Shown here: positions 7,975 to 14,794 of the stretch, in pieces
Numbering within the stretch: the first letter of the stretch is position 1
Layout of the letters: every line of letters begins with the position of its first letter
Assembly: GCA_937960895.1 (NCBI GenBank)
Contig: CALCJD010000084.1
Coordinates: forward strand, 1-15,951
Length of the DNA: 15,951 nucleotides
Reading direction: 5' to 3'
Origin: an uncultured Spartobacteria bacterium
GTDB taxonomy: Bacteria; Verrucomicrobiota; Verrucomicrobiia; Chthoniobacterales; Terrimicrobiaceae
Position numbers and translations under genes: made by a program
Notes under the pieces: generated by a model
Database searches by the model: none
Seen by the model: only the letters and a program-made list of their open reading frames with translations
Told to the model about the DNA's origin: nothing

Positions 7975-8009
7975 GCGGAATCGCTGAGATGCAAATAATG
8001 CGATTCCGC
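7975..8009. repeat. perfect 10-bp inverted repeat GCGGAATCGC/GCGATTCCGC
   Basis: GCGGAATCGC (7975-7984) is repeated in inverted form at 8000-8009 across a 15-nt spacer. There is no T-run on either side, so it is not a typical terminator. No flanking gene explains it. Confidence 0.55.
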
Positions 8010-8416
8010 GTGTATGCGAAATTTTCGGAAGGGATGACCGTGGATGACGTCGAATTTCCGGCTCTGAGTGAGGCCTCGTTCCTCGGAGATCGGCCACGAT
8101 TCTTCCCGCTTATCGGCGGAGGTTCCGCCCGAATTTCGTCGAGGGGATCGGTCCGGGGGCGCAGAGGATAGGGGCAGATTGTCGGAAGTTGTGAGGAGGG
8201 GATCGGGGTGCCGCGACTTTTGCCGCGGGACGGATGGTTCGCGGTTTTCTTGTCTTGTGACATTTTGTCCTCTCGCGCCGGCCAAAGGTTTCGAGACAAT
8301 TTGGCGCACTCTGGCGCCTCGATGGAATTCCAGAGGGATTCAATCCACGCGTTTTGCGTTCCAGGGATTGGAGGAGATTCGAAATCCTGGAGCGCGTCCG
8401 GTTGGCGGGATGTCGC

Positions 8417-8458
8417 AAAAAAACCGAATTGCCCCGGACTCGCGGGCAATTCGGTTTT
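8417..8458 (-). terminator. strong intrinsic terminator after the 458-aa gene
   Basis: AAAACCGAATTGCCC (8420-8434) and GGGCAATTCGGTTTT (8444-8458) form a perfect 15-bp stem with a 9-nt loop. On the minus strand the stem runs into seven consecutive T (complement of 8417-8423), the classic layout of a Rho-independent terminator. It lies about 36 nt past the stop of the minus-strand gene ending at 8495. Confidence 0.88.
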
Positions 8459-8494
8459 GCTGGGTCCGTCCCCAAGGGGCGGTTCTGCCGGGGG

Positions 8495-9871
8495 CTATTG
8501 TTCCTGTTCGGGGCGGGATTTGGGGCGTCGCACGACTTCCAGTCCCCGCCGGGCGTAATCGACCACGTAGCCCTCGTGCAGCAGCCAGGAGAGGTCGCGG
8601 GCGACGGCGGCTTCGCGTTCCGCTTCGCCGTTTTCGCCCGGGGGCAGGGGACGCAGCGCGGCGAGGGCTTTGCGCTGCTCGCCGGGGGGCGTTCCGGGAT
8701 GTTCCTCCAGGTAGGTGAGAATGCCGCTGAGGGTGTCCGAAACGGGGGTGGATTTCCGATCCAGATACCGCGGACGGGCGATGGACACGTAGGTGATGTT
8801 TTCGTGGGCCTTGAAGATGTGGAGTCCGCGGGCGGCCAGGGCCTGGCTGAGGGAATGAACCAGGGGCAGAGGAAACCGACGGAGTTCGTCCACCGTACGG
8901 CGGGCGAGAGCCCGGGCTCCGGGAGTCGAGGAATGCAGGATGGCGGGTCCGGGGATTTCAACGCTTTCCCCCACCGGAACGATGACCTTTTCGGCATGGT
9001 GTTCCCGAAAATGCCGTTCGACCTCGCTCAGGGAGGTGAGCCGGGGAGGCTCTTCTCCCTCCGGGGTGGACAGGGGCAGAAATTCCTCCCTCCGGCTCCG
9101 TGCCTCCTTCCATTTCTGGATCATTTCCCCGTCGCGCACCATGCGAACCCGGGCCTTGTAGGCCTCGAAGGGCATGTGGGCGAAACGCTCGGCGTGGAGT
9201 TGGCGGAGCCGGTCCTGATAATCATGGTAATTGGGAGGTCCGATCAGCGTCTCACTCAGGCCGCAGACGGCCACGCAGGTGTAGGAGCCCTTGGGGGGAT
9301 CCACGGGGACGGTTTCGCGACGGTAGAAGGCGTCCAAATGGGGGGCCAGCACATGGGAGATCGCCTCCCGCACGGTCAGCCAGACGCTGCCGTCGGTGGT
9401 CAGTTGAAACAACGGCGGACCGTCCTTGTGCCGGAGGGTGACAGTGTAGCGTTCGGGCTTTTCCAGCACGAGGTGGGCGAGGTCGAAAAGGGGATAGGCG
9501 ACGGCGGTGGACCGGATCTGACGGGCCAGTCCGTCGATCCCTTTGGCATGGGACGCGAGGGAGATTTCCCAGCCGGTGAGCACGGGCTGCGGATGGGGTG
9601 CGTTCCGGCGGGAACCGTGACGGTCCTCGCGGCGCCCCTCCTTGCGTCCTTCCCTCCGGCCCCGTTCTCCCTCCCGGGGAGGCCGCCGGTCCCTCCGGGG
9701 ACCACGCCGGTCGTCCCGACGTCCACCCTGGTGGTCGGCGTCATCGGAAAACCGGCGGGCCAGCCGGGCGGATGCGTCCGCGCCTTCCTTTGCCCAGGCG
9801 GGTTGAAAACTCAGGGCGAGGTCGATTTCGAGAGGGGAACCCTCGGGAGAGGATGGCTGTTCGGCACTCAT
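8495..9871 (-). CDS. unrecognised 458-aa protein with an arginine-rich N-terminal region
   Basis: I do not recognise a named domain. Residues 1-48 are variable. Residues 50-89 are a highly charged, probably disordered stretch of Arg, Gly, Glu and Asp (RRDDRRGPRRDRR, then GRREGRKEGRRED), of the type that often binds nucleic acid. A long folded region follows (about 97-450) with conserved-looking motifs SYTCVAVCGLSETLIGPPNY (196-215) and RFAHMPFEAYKARVRMVRDG (229-248). The last 80 residues (LSGILTYLEEHP.., DLSWLLHEGYVVDYARRGLE) read like a winged-helix fold. GC3-rich coding use and the strong terminator support a real gene. An RNA- or DNA-associated role is inference only. It has no Shine-Dalgarno site and is divergent from the gene at 10005. 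Confidence 0.75.
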   Translation of the reverse strand: MSAEQPSSPEGSPLEIDLALSFQPAWAKEGADASARLARRFSDDADHQGGRRDDRRGPRRDRRPPREGERGRREGRKEGRREDRHGSRRNAPHPQPVLTGWEISLASHAKGIDGLARQIRSTAVAYPLFDLAHLVLEKPERYTVTLRHKDGPPLFQLTTDGSVWLTVREAISHVLAPHLDAFYRRETVPVDPPKGSYTCVAVCGLSETLIGPPNYHDYQDRLRQLHAERFAHMPFEAYKARVRMVRDGEMIQKWKEARSRREEFLPLSTPEGEEPPRLTSLSEVERHFREHHAEKVIVPVGESVEIPGPAILHSSTPGARALARRTVDELRRFPLPLVHSLSQALAARGLHIFKAHENITYVSIARPRYLDRKSTPVSDTLSGILTYLEEHPGTPPGEQRKALAALRPLPPGENGEAEREAAVARDLSWLLHEGYVVDYARRGLEVVRRPKSRPEQEQ

Positions 9872-10004
9872 GATGGCTGGGAGCTAACACCATTCGGGCG
9901 GGGGAGGGAAGGGAAGATCACGAGGCCACCCGGGAGGGAAAACTTCGAGAAAAACCGTTGCGCCGGAGACGGAAAACACCGACAACAACCGGCCCGAATT
10001 TCCC

Positions 10005-10691
10005 ATGAAAAAGACTTCCGGCATGTCCGAAAAAGAGTTCCTTGCGCTGCTGCAGCAGGTGCTCCCGAAAGCCACGCCCGATCCGGCGCTGGCCAGTGCC
10101 ATCTATGACGCCGTGGCCCGGCAGGTGCAGCTCCGCAATCATCTCGCCTCCTTCGAGAAATTCTGCGCCAGCGGTTCGCTGCCCGATCTCGAGGAACCCA
10201 CCGTCGCCGAATTCAAAAGCCAGCTGGCCACCAATTTTGGCGAGGCCAATGTGACGGTCACCCCCAACGAGGAGCAACGGGCGCTGGATGTGGAGATCAC
10301 CCTGCCGGACCGCGTTGTGACCAGTCAGGTCAAGGTGATTCCCCCGGACGAGGTTCCCGAGGAACTACCCAAGGCGCCCTATGTGCCGTTTCCCGTCGCG
10401 TTGCCCGAGGATCCCGAGCTCATCTGGCTGCTGGCCCGCCGGGAGGATTTTCCCGCGGACGAAGCGGTGCGTTCGCTGGAGGCCATCGAGGAGGAATTCT
10501 GGGCCACCAAGGCGGGACAGAAGCTGCTCAAGGAAACAGGGGAACGCCGGTTCGCGGACTTCATTTCCTCCGTGCCCGCCGCGGCGCTTTCCAACAGCAA
10601 CATGAAGCGCCTCTACAAAATGCCGGAAACGCTCAAAACGCTGAGACTTCTTCCCGCCACCGGCGCGGAGAAGGTTGAGGCGGTCGACTAA
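10005..10691 (+). CDS. unrecognised 228-aa soluble protein
   Basis: I do not recognise this family. The protein is acidic and soluble, with no signal peptide or membrane segment. Residues 8-55 read as helices (EFLALLQQVLPKA, LASAIYDAVARQVQLRNHLA). Residues 62-110 look alpha/beta, with a predicted strand DVEITL. A proline-rich linker (112-135) follows, then a helical C-terminal part (136-215) containing WLLARREDFPADEAVRSLEAIEEEFW split over 141-166. It is divergent from the 458-aa gene across 133 nt and its stop overlaps the stop of the minus-strand gene at 10688 by 3 nt. The ATG at 10005 lacks a Shine-Dalgarno site; ATG 10023 is an alternative start. Confidence 0.7.
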   Translation: MKKTSGMSEKEFLALLQQVLPKATPDPALASAIYDAVARQVQLRNHLASFEKFCASGSLPDLEEPTVAEFKSQLATNFGEANVTVTPNEEQRALDVEITLPDRVVTSQVKVIPPDEVPEELPKAPYVPFPVALPEDPELIWLLARREDFPADEAVRSLEAIEEEFWATKAGQKLLKETGERRFADFISSVPAAALSNSNMKRLYKMPETLKTLRLLPATGAEKVEAVD

Positions 10692-11251
10692 AAGCTTCCC
10701 ACGAAGGCGGCCTGGACCGGCATGGAGATTCCCGATCCGGTCCGCCTCTGGAAGGTTTGCGCCAGATACAGCGCCTCCGCGCGGGAGCGGTTTTCATAGG
10801 CGGGCACCCGGGTTTTGTTGCCGCAATTGTCCTCGGCGATGAAGGCCTGATCCTTCTTGTAGACGACAAAGGCATGACCGCTCCCGTCCGCGCGGCGATA
10901 GGTGATCACATTGGATTTGGTCTCCCGGTGGGAGGAATTCAGGCGGATCTGCTCCGCGCGGGCACAGGCGTAAACCAGACACCCGTTGGGGAGCGCGGCG
11001 GCGGTCGGGGTGTCGGCAAAGATTTTGCCATCATTCTTTCCTCCCGTCGGTGTCCATTGCGAGCCTTTCGACGGCCAGTAGTTCACCACGCCCCCACGAT
11101 AAGAAAACCGTTGGGGTCCGCGGAGGGAACGCGATTCGGAACGGGACCACTGCGGAGTTGAAGGAAGATTTTGGTGTCCGGTTTTTTCCCCGGCGGAAGC
11201 GATCGTCATCAAAGCCAGGAGGATTCCCAGCGCACTCGAAAGCATTTTCAT
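10688..11251 (-). CDS. secreted 187-aa protein, possible cysteine-peptidase-like fold
   Basis: Residues 1-20 form a signal peptide (MKMLSSALGILLALMTIASA, cleavage before Gly21), so the product is exported. The mature protein holds Cys91 in NGCLVYACARAEQ, His126 in GSGHAFVVY and Asp141 in AEDNCG. The order and spacing Cys-His-Asp recall transglutaminase-like or papain-like cysteine peptidases, where GHAFVV-type strands carry the histidine. This is suggestive only: no family is recognised, and Cys96 and Cys143 could instead form disulphides. The gene converges on the 10005-10691 gene and their stop codons overlap. It is probably monocistronic. Confidence 0.65.
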   Translation of the reverse strand: MKMLSSALGILLALMTIASAGEKTGHQNLPSTPQWSRSESRSLRGPQRFSYRGGVVNYWPSKGSQWTPTGGKNDGKIFADTPTAAALPNGCLVYACARAEQIRLNSSHRETKSNVITYRRADGSGHAFVVYKKDQAFIAEDNCGNKTRVPAYENRSRAEALYLAQTFQRRTGSGISMPVQAAFVGSF

Positions 11252-11673
11252 GATGCTTTCAAAATCGGCGCGGAACCGGCTTATCTAAACTGGGTGTATC
11301 CTGAGTTTATTTGTCCAAATGTCGCAAAAGCCCCTCAGTCGAATGCTTAATTTTCAATAAGGGTTTGGATGGGAAGACAACGGGTTGTTAAATCCTAAGA
11401 GCACCGCTGTTTAGGGTGGGAAATTTACGAAAGTCTTTCTCCGACAGTCTTATATAACGAAGGGAATTCTTCCCGCCGTTGGGGACGAATTTGCCCGCGG
11501 TCCTTCCGGGAAGGGGGCGGGCTCCGTTTTCGGTGCGTGGTCGAGCCGCGGACGAAATCCGGCCGGCGGAGGCCGGGTCGGGCGCAGTCGGAAAGACGGA
11601 CGCTCCCGGAACGGGATTCCCGCCGATTGGTTCGAAACCGCAACGCTGCGGACGACCGGGGTCCGCGCGGATC
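11252..11673. other. 422-nt non-coding stretch with GC-rich hairpins
   Basis: No gene is supported here. The left part (to about 11460) is the least GC-rich and probably carries the promoter of the minus-strand secreted protein. It contains the palindrome TTATATAA (11450-11457). The right part, downstream of dapA, has hairpins GGGAA/TTCCC (11462-11474), CCTTCC/GGAAGG (11502-11514), CCGGCC/GGCCGG (11559-11576) and CCGCA/TGCGG (11638-11651). Confidence 0.55.
11636..11651 (-). terminator. weak terminator-like hairpin after dapA
   Basis: On the minus strand CCGCA-GCGT-TGCGG is followed by TTTC, about 22 nt past the dapA stop. The 5-bp stem and three T make it a weak candidate for the end of the trpA-dapF-dapA transcript. 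Confidence 0.35.
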
Positions 11674-12543
11674 CTAAAGCGCCGCCAGCGTCTTGCGCAG
11701 CCGCTCCTGATTGGCGGCGCTCATTTCACAAAGGGGCAGGCGGACCTCGGAGGTCATGTCTCCGCGGAGGGAGAGGGCGAATTTGATCGGCACGGGATTG
11801 GGCTCGATGAAGAGATCCTTGAAGAGCGGATACAACCGGCGATGGATGGCGGCGGCATCCGCGAGGCGTCCCTCATGCCAGGCGCGCACCAGATCGGACA
11901 CCTCGCGCGGGAGGTAGTTCGAGGCGACGCTGATGACCCCCACCGCGCCGGCGGCGAGGAAGGGCAGGGTGAGCGAGTCGTCTCCGGAAAGGATTTCGAA
12001 GGCGTCGGGAACGGCCTGTCGGAGGGCGCTGACCCGTTCGACGCTGCCGCCGGCCTCCTTGATGCACGTGATGTTCGGGCAGTCCTTCGCGAGGCGGGCG
12101 ACGGTTTCGACGCCGATCTCGATGCCGCAACGGCCCGGGATGCTGTAAAGCACGAGCGGGATTTTCACCGCGGAGGCGATGGCCTTGTAATGACGGTAGA
12201 GGCCTTCCTGCGAGGGCTTGTTGTAATAGGGTGCGACCAGCAGGGCGGCGTCGGCGCCGAGTTTCTCCGCCTCGACGGTCAGGTCGATGGCCTCGGCGGT
12301 GGAATTCGAACCGGTGCCGGCAATGACCAGGCAGCGCTTGCGGGCGGTCTCCACCGCCACCTTGATCACCTCCGCATGTTCTTCATGGGTGAGGGTCGGG
12401 GATTCGCCCGTGGTGCCGACCGGAACGATTCCCTCCACACCGCCGGCGATTTGGGCTTCGATGAGGTCGCGAAAAGCCGGAATGTCGAACGTCCCGTTGC
12501 GGAACGGGGTGACCAGCGCGGTATGGGTGCCTTTGAACGTCAT
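11674..12543 (-). CDS. dapA: 4-hydroxy-tetrahydrodipicolinate synthase
   Basis: DapA condenses pyruvate with aspartate semialdehyde, the first committed step toward diaminopimelate and lysine. The 289-aa protein is a standard-length TIM barrel. It shows GTTGES with Thr44-Thr45 (43-48), Tyr133 in VLYSIPGRCG, Arg138, the Schiff-base Lys162 in ITCIKEAGG, and EPNPVPIK (247-254). All catalytic residues are present. The start at ATG 12543 is chosen because the family N-terminus begins MTFKGTHTALVTPF here. The longer open frame from 12588 would overlap the end of dapF and adds residues with no family match. The gene lies 16 nt after dapF and is the last gene of the trpA-dapF-dapA operon. Confidence 0.96.
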   Translation of the reverse strand: MTFKGTHTALVTPFRNGTFDIPAFRDLIEAQIAGGVEGIVPVGTTGESPTLTHEEHAEVIKVAVETARKRCLVIAGTGSNSTAEAIDLTVEAEKLGADAALLVAPYYNKPSQEGLYRHYKAIASAVKIPLVLYSIPGRCGIEIGVETVARLAKDCPNITCIKEAGGSVERVSALRQAVPDAFEILSGDDSLTLPFLAAGAVGVISVASNYLPREVSDLVRAWHEGRLADAAAIHRRLYPLFKDLFIEPNPVPIKFALSLRGDMTSEVRLPLCEMSAANQERLRKTLAAL

Positions 12544-12559
12544 GGATGGAGAGGGAGAT

Positions 12560-13369
12560 TTACAGGGTAATGGTGCCTTCGAAAACAAAATCCGCGGGTC
12601 CGGTCAAAGTCACATTCCGGAATCCGCCGTCGGTCTTCACAAAATCCACCTGAAGGGTGTCGCCGCCGCGGACCCGAACCGAGATGGGCGCGGGGTCGCC
12701 GGTGCGCAGATGGTGCAGGATGGCCGAGGCGCACACGCCGGTGCCGCAGGCCAGCGTTTCACCTTCCACGCCGCGTTCGTAGGTGCGGATGGCGATGGCG
12801 GACGGACCGGTCACCGCCGCGAAATTGGCATTGGTGCCCTTCGGGGCAAAGGCTTCGTGGTAACGGAGGCCCGCACCGTCGCCGTGCACGTCCACCGCCT
12901 CGAGATCGGAAACAAAAACCACGGCGTGCGGCACGCCCGTGTTGAGAAAGTCGACCTCCAGCGGACGGCCCGCCACCTCGAGGGTCTGGGTCGGGCGGTG
13001 GGAATGCGGGTCGCTCATGGCGATTTGCACCAGATCGCCGAGGAACTTCGCGCCGATCACGCCGGCGGGGGTTTCAAAGGTGATTTCGGACGCGGTCGTT
13101 CCGCTCACCCGGCGCGCGTAGCGCGCAAAACACCGGGCGCCGTTGCCGCACATCTCGGCCTCGCCGCCGTCGGCATTGTAATAACGCATCCGAAAATCGG
13201 TGCCGTTCTGCGCGGGTTCCACCATCAGGAGTCCGTCGGCGCCGACACCGCGGTGACGGTCGCAAAGGCGCGCGATCTGGGCGCGGTCCAAGGCCAGCGA
13301 TCCGTCCCGGTTGTCCAGCATGACGAAGTCATTGCCGGCGCCATTCATTTTGGTGAAGGAAAGAGTCAT
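12560..13369 (-). CDS. dapF: diaminopimelate epimerase
   Basis: DapF converts LL- to meso-diaminopimelate, the direct precursor of lysine and a usual cross-linking residue of peptidoglycan. This 269-aa, full-length protein shows the N-terminal MNGAGNDF (8-15), GADGLL (43-48), the first catalytic cysteine Cys74 in EMCGNGARCFARY, and the second, Cys208, in ETLACGTGVCASA. Cofactor-free two-base chemistry needs both cysteines, and both are present. It begins 15 nt after the trpA stop and ends 16 nt before dapA, so the three genes are surely one transcript. No Shine-Dalgarno site precedes the ATG. Confidence 0.96.
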   Translation of the reverse strand: MTLSFTKMNGAGNDFVMLDNRDGSLALDRAQIARLCDRHRGVGADGLLMVEPAQNGTDFRMRYYNADGGEAEMCGNGARCFARYARRVSGTTASEITFETPAGVIGAKFLGDLVQIAMSDPHSHRPTQTLEVAGRPLEVDFLNTGVPHAVVFVSDLEAVDVHGDGAGLRYHEAFAPKGTNANFAAVTGPSAIAIRTYERGVEGETLACGTGVCASAILHHLRTGDPAPISVRVRGGDTLQVDFVKTDGGFRNVTLTGPADFVFEGTITL

Positions 13370-13384
13370 GGAGAAACAACAAAG

Positions 13385-14209
13385 TTAGGCCAAGCGGGCC
13401 GCCTGCACAAGCGGACGGACAAAATTTGCGATGTGTTCGCCGAGGTTGGGCGCCGTGGCATTTTCCGCGATCCGGCGGACGATGGCGCTGCCGACCACGA
13501 CGGCGTCGGCATGGCGGGCGACGGCCGCCGATTGTTCCGGCGAGGAAATGCCGAATCCGACCGCAATGGGGAGCGTGGTGTGACGGCGCAGTTCGGCGAC
13601 CTGCGAGGCGATGGTGTCGGAAAGACTGGTCTGCTCCCCGGTGACGCCCTCCCGGGAGACGTAATAAAGGAATCCCCGGCCCGTGGCGGCGATTTTTTCC
13701 ATGCGTTCGGGCGGGGTGGTGGGCGCAATCAGCCGGATCGGATCCAGTCCGCCCGCCGCCACCAGCTCGGCATTGCGCTCAGCCTCGTCCGGAGGCAGAT
13801 CCAGAATGAGCAGCCCGTCGGCGCCGGCCGCCGCCGCGTCGGTGAGGAAGCGTTCAAAACCGTATACGTAAATCGGATTCAGATAGGTGAACAACACCAG
13901 CGGCAGTTCGGACCGGGACCGGAACTTCCGCACCAGCTCGAGCGCTCCGGGGACGGTCATGCCGGCGGCGAGGGCGCGATTGGAAGCCGCCTGGATGGTG
14001 GGGCCGTCGGCCAGGGGATCGGAGAACGGGATGCCGAGTTCGATCACGTCCGTGCCCGCCTCCTCAAGGGCGTGCATGACCTCGACGGTGGCTTCCGCGG
14101 ATGGATCGCCGGCCGTGATGTAGGCGACAAAACCCTTGCGGCCCTCGTCGGCCAGTTTCCGGAAACGTTGGGCGAGGCGATTGGAATTCACAGGAGCAGG
14201 GAGCATCAT
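13385..14209 (-). CDS. trpA: tryptophan synthase alpha subunit
   Basis: TrpA splits indole-3-glycerol phosphate into indole and glyceraldehyde 3-phosphate, and passes indole to the beta subunit. The 274-aa TIM-barrel protein has FVAYITAGDP (27-36), the catalytic Glu57 in VIELGIPFSDPLADGP, the catalytic Asp68 in the same motif, and YYVSREGVTG (182-191) in the active-site loop region. Phosphate-binding GFGISSPEQ (218-226) and ADAVVVGSAIVR (234-245) follow. It appears fully functional. trpB, its usual neighbour, is not in the window, and the gene instead leads a dap operon. ATG 14209 is followed by a second ATG at 14206; either could start translation. Confidence 0.95.
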   Translation of the reverse strand: MMLPAPVNSNRLAQRFRKLADEGRKGFVAYITAGDPSAEATVEVMHALEEAGTDVIELGIPFSDPLADGPTIQAASNRALAAGMTVPGALELVRKFRSRSELPLVLFTYLNPIYVYGFERFLTDAAAAGADGLLILDLPPDEAERNAELVAAGGLDPIRLIAPTTPPERMEKIAATGRGFLYYVSREGVTGEQTSLSDTIASQVAELRRHTTLPIAVGFGISSPEQSAAVARHADAVVVGSAIVRRIAENATAPNLGEHIANFVRPLVQAARLA

Positions 14210-14267
14210 CCGGCGACGCTCCGCGACGCAAGCGAATCCTGCGCGCGGAGGCAGCCGGGGCCTTGGG

Positions 14268-14287
14268 AAAAAGCGGTGAATCCCGCT
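14268..14287 (-). terminator. short intrinsic terminator of the coiled-coil gene
   Basis: On the minus strand AGCGG-GATTCA-CCGCT is a 5-bp GC-rich stem followed directly by T-rich TTTTCCC. It overlaps the stop codon of the gene at 14286 and separates that gene from trpA. Confidence 0.55.
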
Positions 14288-14687
14288 ATTTCAGCCACAC
14301 TTCGCCCTGCGGGCCGTTTTGCGAAAAACCGAAGGTCTTCGGCGACGCCTTCGCGATGGCGAGGGCGGACTTGAGATTGTAGCCGGCGTCGTTGATGCCC
14401 TTGCGGTTGAGCCGTTTGCCGGGAGCCTTCTGCAGCAGCTCGATCAATTCCCGTTCGCTTCCGATGTCGGGCTTGGAGGAACGGGCAGGACGGGAGGCGT
14501 CCACGGACTCTCCCTTGAGATTCTTGCCGGTAAGCTGGGTATACTGGGCCTCAAGTTCCTTTACGAGCGCCTTGGCTTCGGCCAGTTTGCGAACCACCTC
14601 GGAAATCGCCTGTTGACGAAGTTCCTTAATCTCCTGTTCAGCGCGGGCCTGAATTTCCTGAATTTTTTCCAGTGCGGTGAGTGCCAT
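14286..14687 (-). CDS. small coiled-coil protein, possible nucleoid-associated/DNA-binding
   Basis: I do not recognise a named family. The 133-aa protein has an N-terminal coiled coil (about 4-55, LEKIQEIQARAEQEIKELRQ then VRKLAEAKALVKELEAQY). A short Ser/Lys/Arg-rich linker (56-76) leads to a basic C-terminal domain (77-133: ELIELLQKAPGKRLNRKGIN, then FGFSQNGPQGEVWLK). The layout of oligomerising coiled coil, linker and small basic domain recalls H-NS-like nucleoid proteins, but the H-NS C-terminal signature is not present. ATG 14687 is chosen over the longer frame (14726), whose extra residues look like non-coding translation. It is divergent from marR and has its own terminator. Confidence 0.72.
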   Translation of the reverse strand: MALTALEKIQEIQARAEQEIKELRQQAISEVVRKLAEAKALVKELEAQYTQLTGKNLKGESVDASRPARSSKPDIGSERELIELLQKAPGKRLNRKGINDAGYNLKSALAIAKASPKTFGFSQNGPQGEVWLK

Positions 14688-14744
14688 AGATAAAGACGTT
14701 CGACTATGTGCTGAATTACGCGGCATGCAATTGCGAAATTCTTT

Positions 14745-14773
14745 TTGATGAGGAATTTAATGGTAAATATATC
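14745..14773 (+). promoter_or_regulatory. candidate marR promoter (-35 TTGATG, -10 TATATC)
   Basis: TTGATG (14745-14750) and TATATC (14768-14773) are 17 bp apart, a sigma-70-like pair with 4/6 matches at each box. The -10 lies inside the marR palindrome, as expected for repression. An alternative -10, TATACT (14783-14788), lies 6 nt before the GTG and would give a leaderless mRNA. Confidence 0.45.
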
Positions 14774-14786
14774 GTAACACGATATA
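14768..14786. promoter_or_regulatory. perfect palindrome TATATCGT-AAC-ACGATATA, probable MarR operator
   Basis: Two perfect 8-nt arms flank a 3-nt centre, ending 8 nt before the marR GTG start. A 19-bp site with this symmetry, placed over the promoter of a marR gene, is what an autoregulatory MarR operator looks like. It also lies in the intergenic region shared with the divergent coiled-coil gene. It is AT-rich against a GC-rich background, which makes chance less likely. Confidence 0.75.
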
Positions 14787-14788
14787 CT
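14783..14788 (+). promoter_or_regulatory. alternative -10 box (TATACT), 6 nt before the marR start
   Basis: TATACT is followed by TGGGAA and the GTG at 14795, the same 6-nt spacing as in front of the MgtC/DUF4010 gene and the EF-hand lipoprotein gene. It overlaps the right arm of the palindrome, so a bound MarR would block it. Confidence 0.45.
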
Positions 14789-14794
14789 TGGGAA

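Larger units (their letters stand above)
7410..8416. other. about 1 kb non-coding region with an AT-rich island and many inverted repeats
   Basis: I find no convincing gene here. The region contrasts with its GC-rich flanks: roughly 7714-7800 is AT-rich. Inverted repeats follow one another: CGCATG/CATGCG (7489-7508), TTTTGTT..CGC/GCGAACAAAA (7577-7605), TTTATACA/TGTATAAA (7724-7745) inside ATTGGA/TCCAAT (7714-7764), TTTACTC/GAGTAAA (7775-7793), GGGGA/TCCCC (7804-7818), GCGGAATCGC/GCGATTCCGC (7975-8009) and GGCGGA/TCCGCC (8116-8130). It may hold a structured RNA, a regulatory region or decayed sequence. Confidence 0.6.

Noticed and set aside
7866..8171. Open frame of 101 codons on the plus strand
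   Set aside because: No ribosome-binding site, no domain, and it contains the 10-bp inverted repeat; a chance frame is more likely.
7592..8449. Open frame of 285 codons on the minus strand in the gene-free kilobase
   Set aside because: The translation is Ser/Pro/Arg-rich with no recognisable fold, its N-terminal codons lie in the terminator of the neighbouring gene, and its AT-rich part gives a spurious hydrophobic run.
8354..10108. Open frame of 584 codons on the plus strand opposite the 458-aa gene
   Set aside because: Shadow of the minus-strand gene. It also runs through that gene's terminator and over the start of the next gene.
7940..11549. 13-nt string CGTGGTCGAGCCG shared by two non-coding regions (7940 and 11537)
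   Set aside because: In a 16-kb window about one to two such matches are expected by chance, and the flanks do not match.
11425..11643. Open frame of 72 codons on the minus strand after dapA
   Set aside because: Arg/Pro/Ser-rich shadow translation across GC hairpins, with no start signal.
12544..12588. Longer N-terminus for dapA starting at 12588
   Set aside because: It would overlap dapF, and the extra residues have no family match; the DapA N-terminus begins at 12543.
12287..14374. Open frame of 695 codons on the plus strand opposite dapA, dapF and trpA
   Set aside because: It spans three certain genes on the other strand and shows no domain, so it is an antisense shadow.
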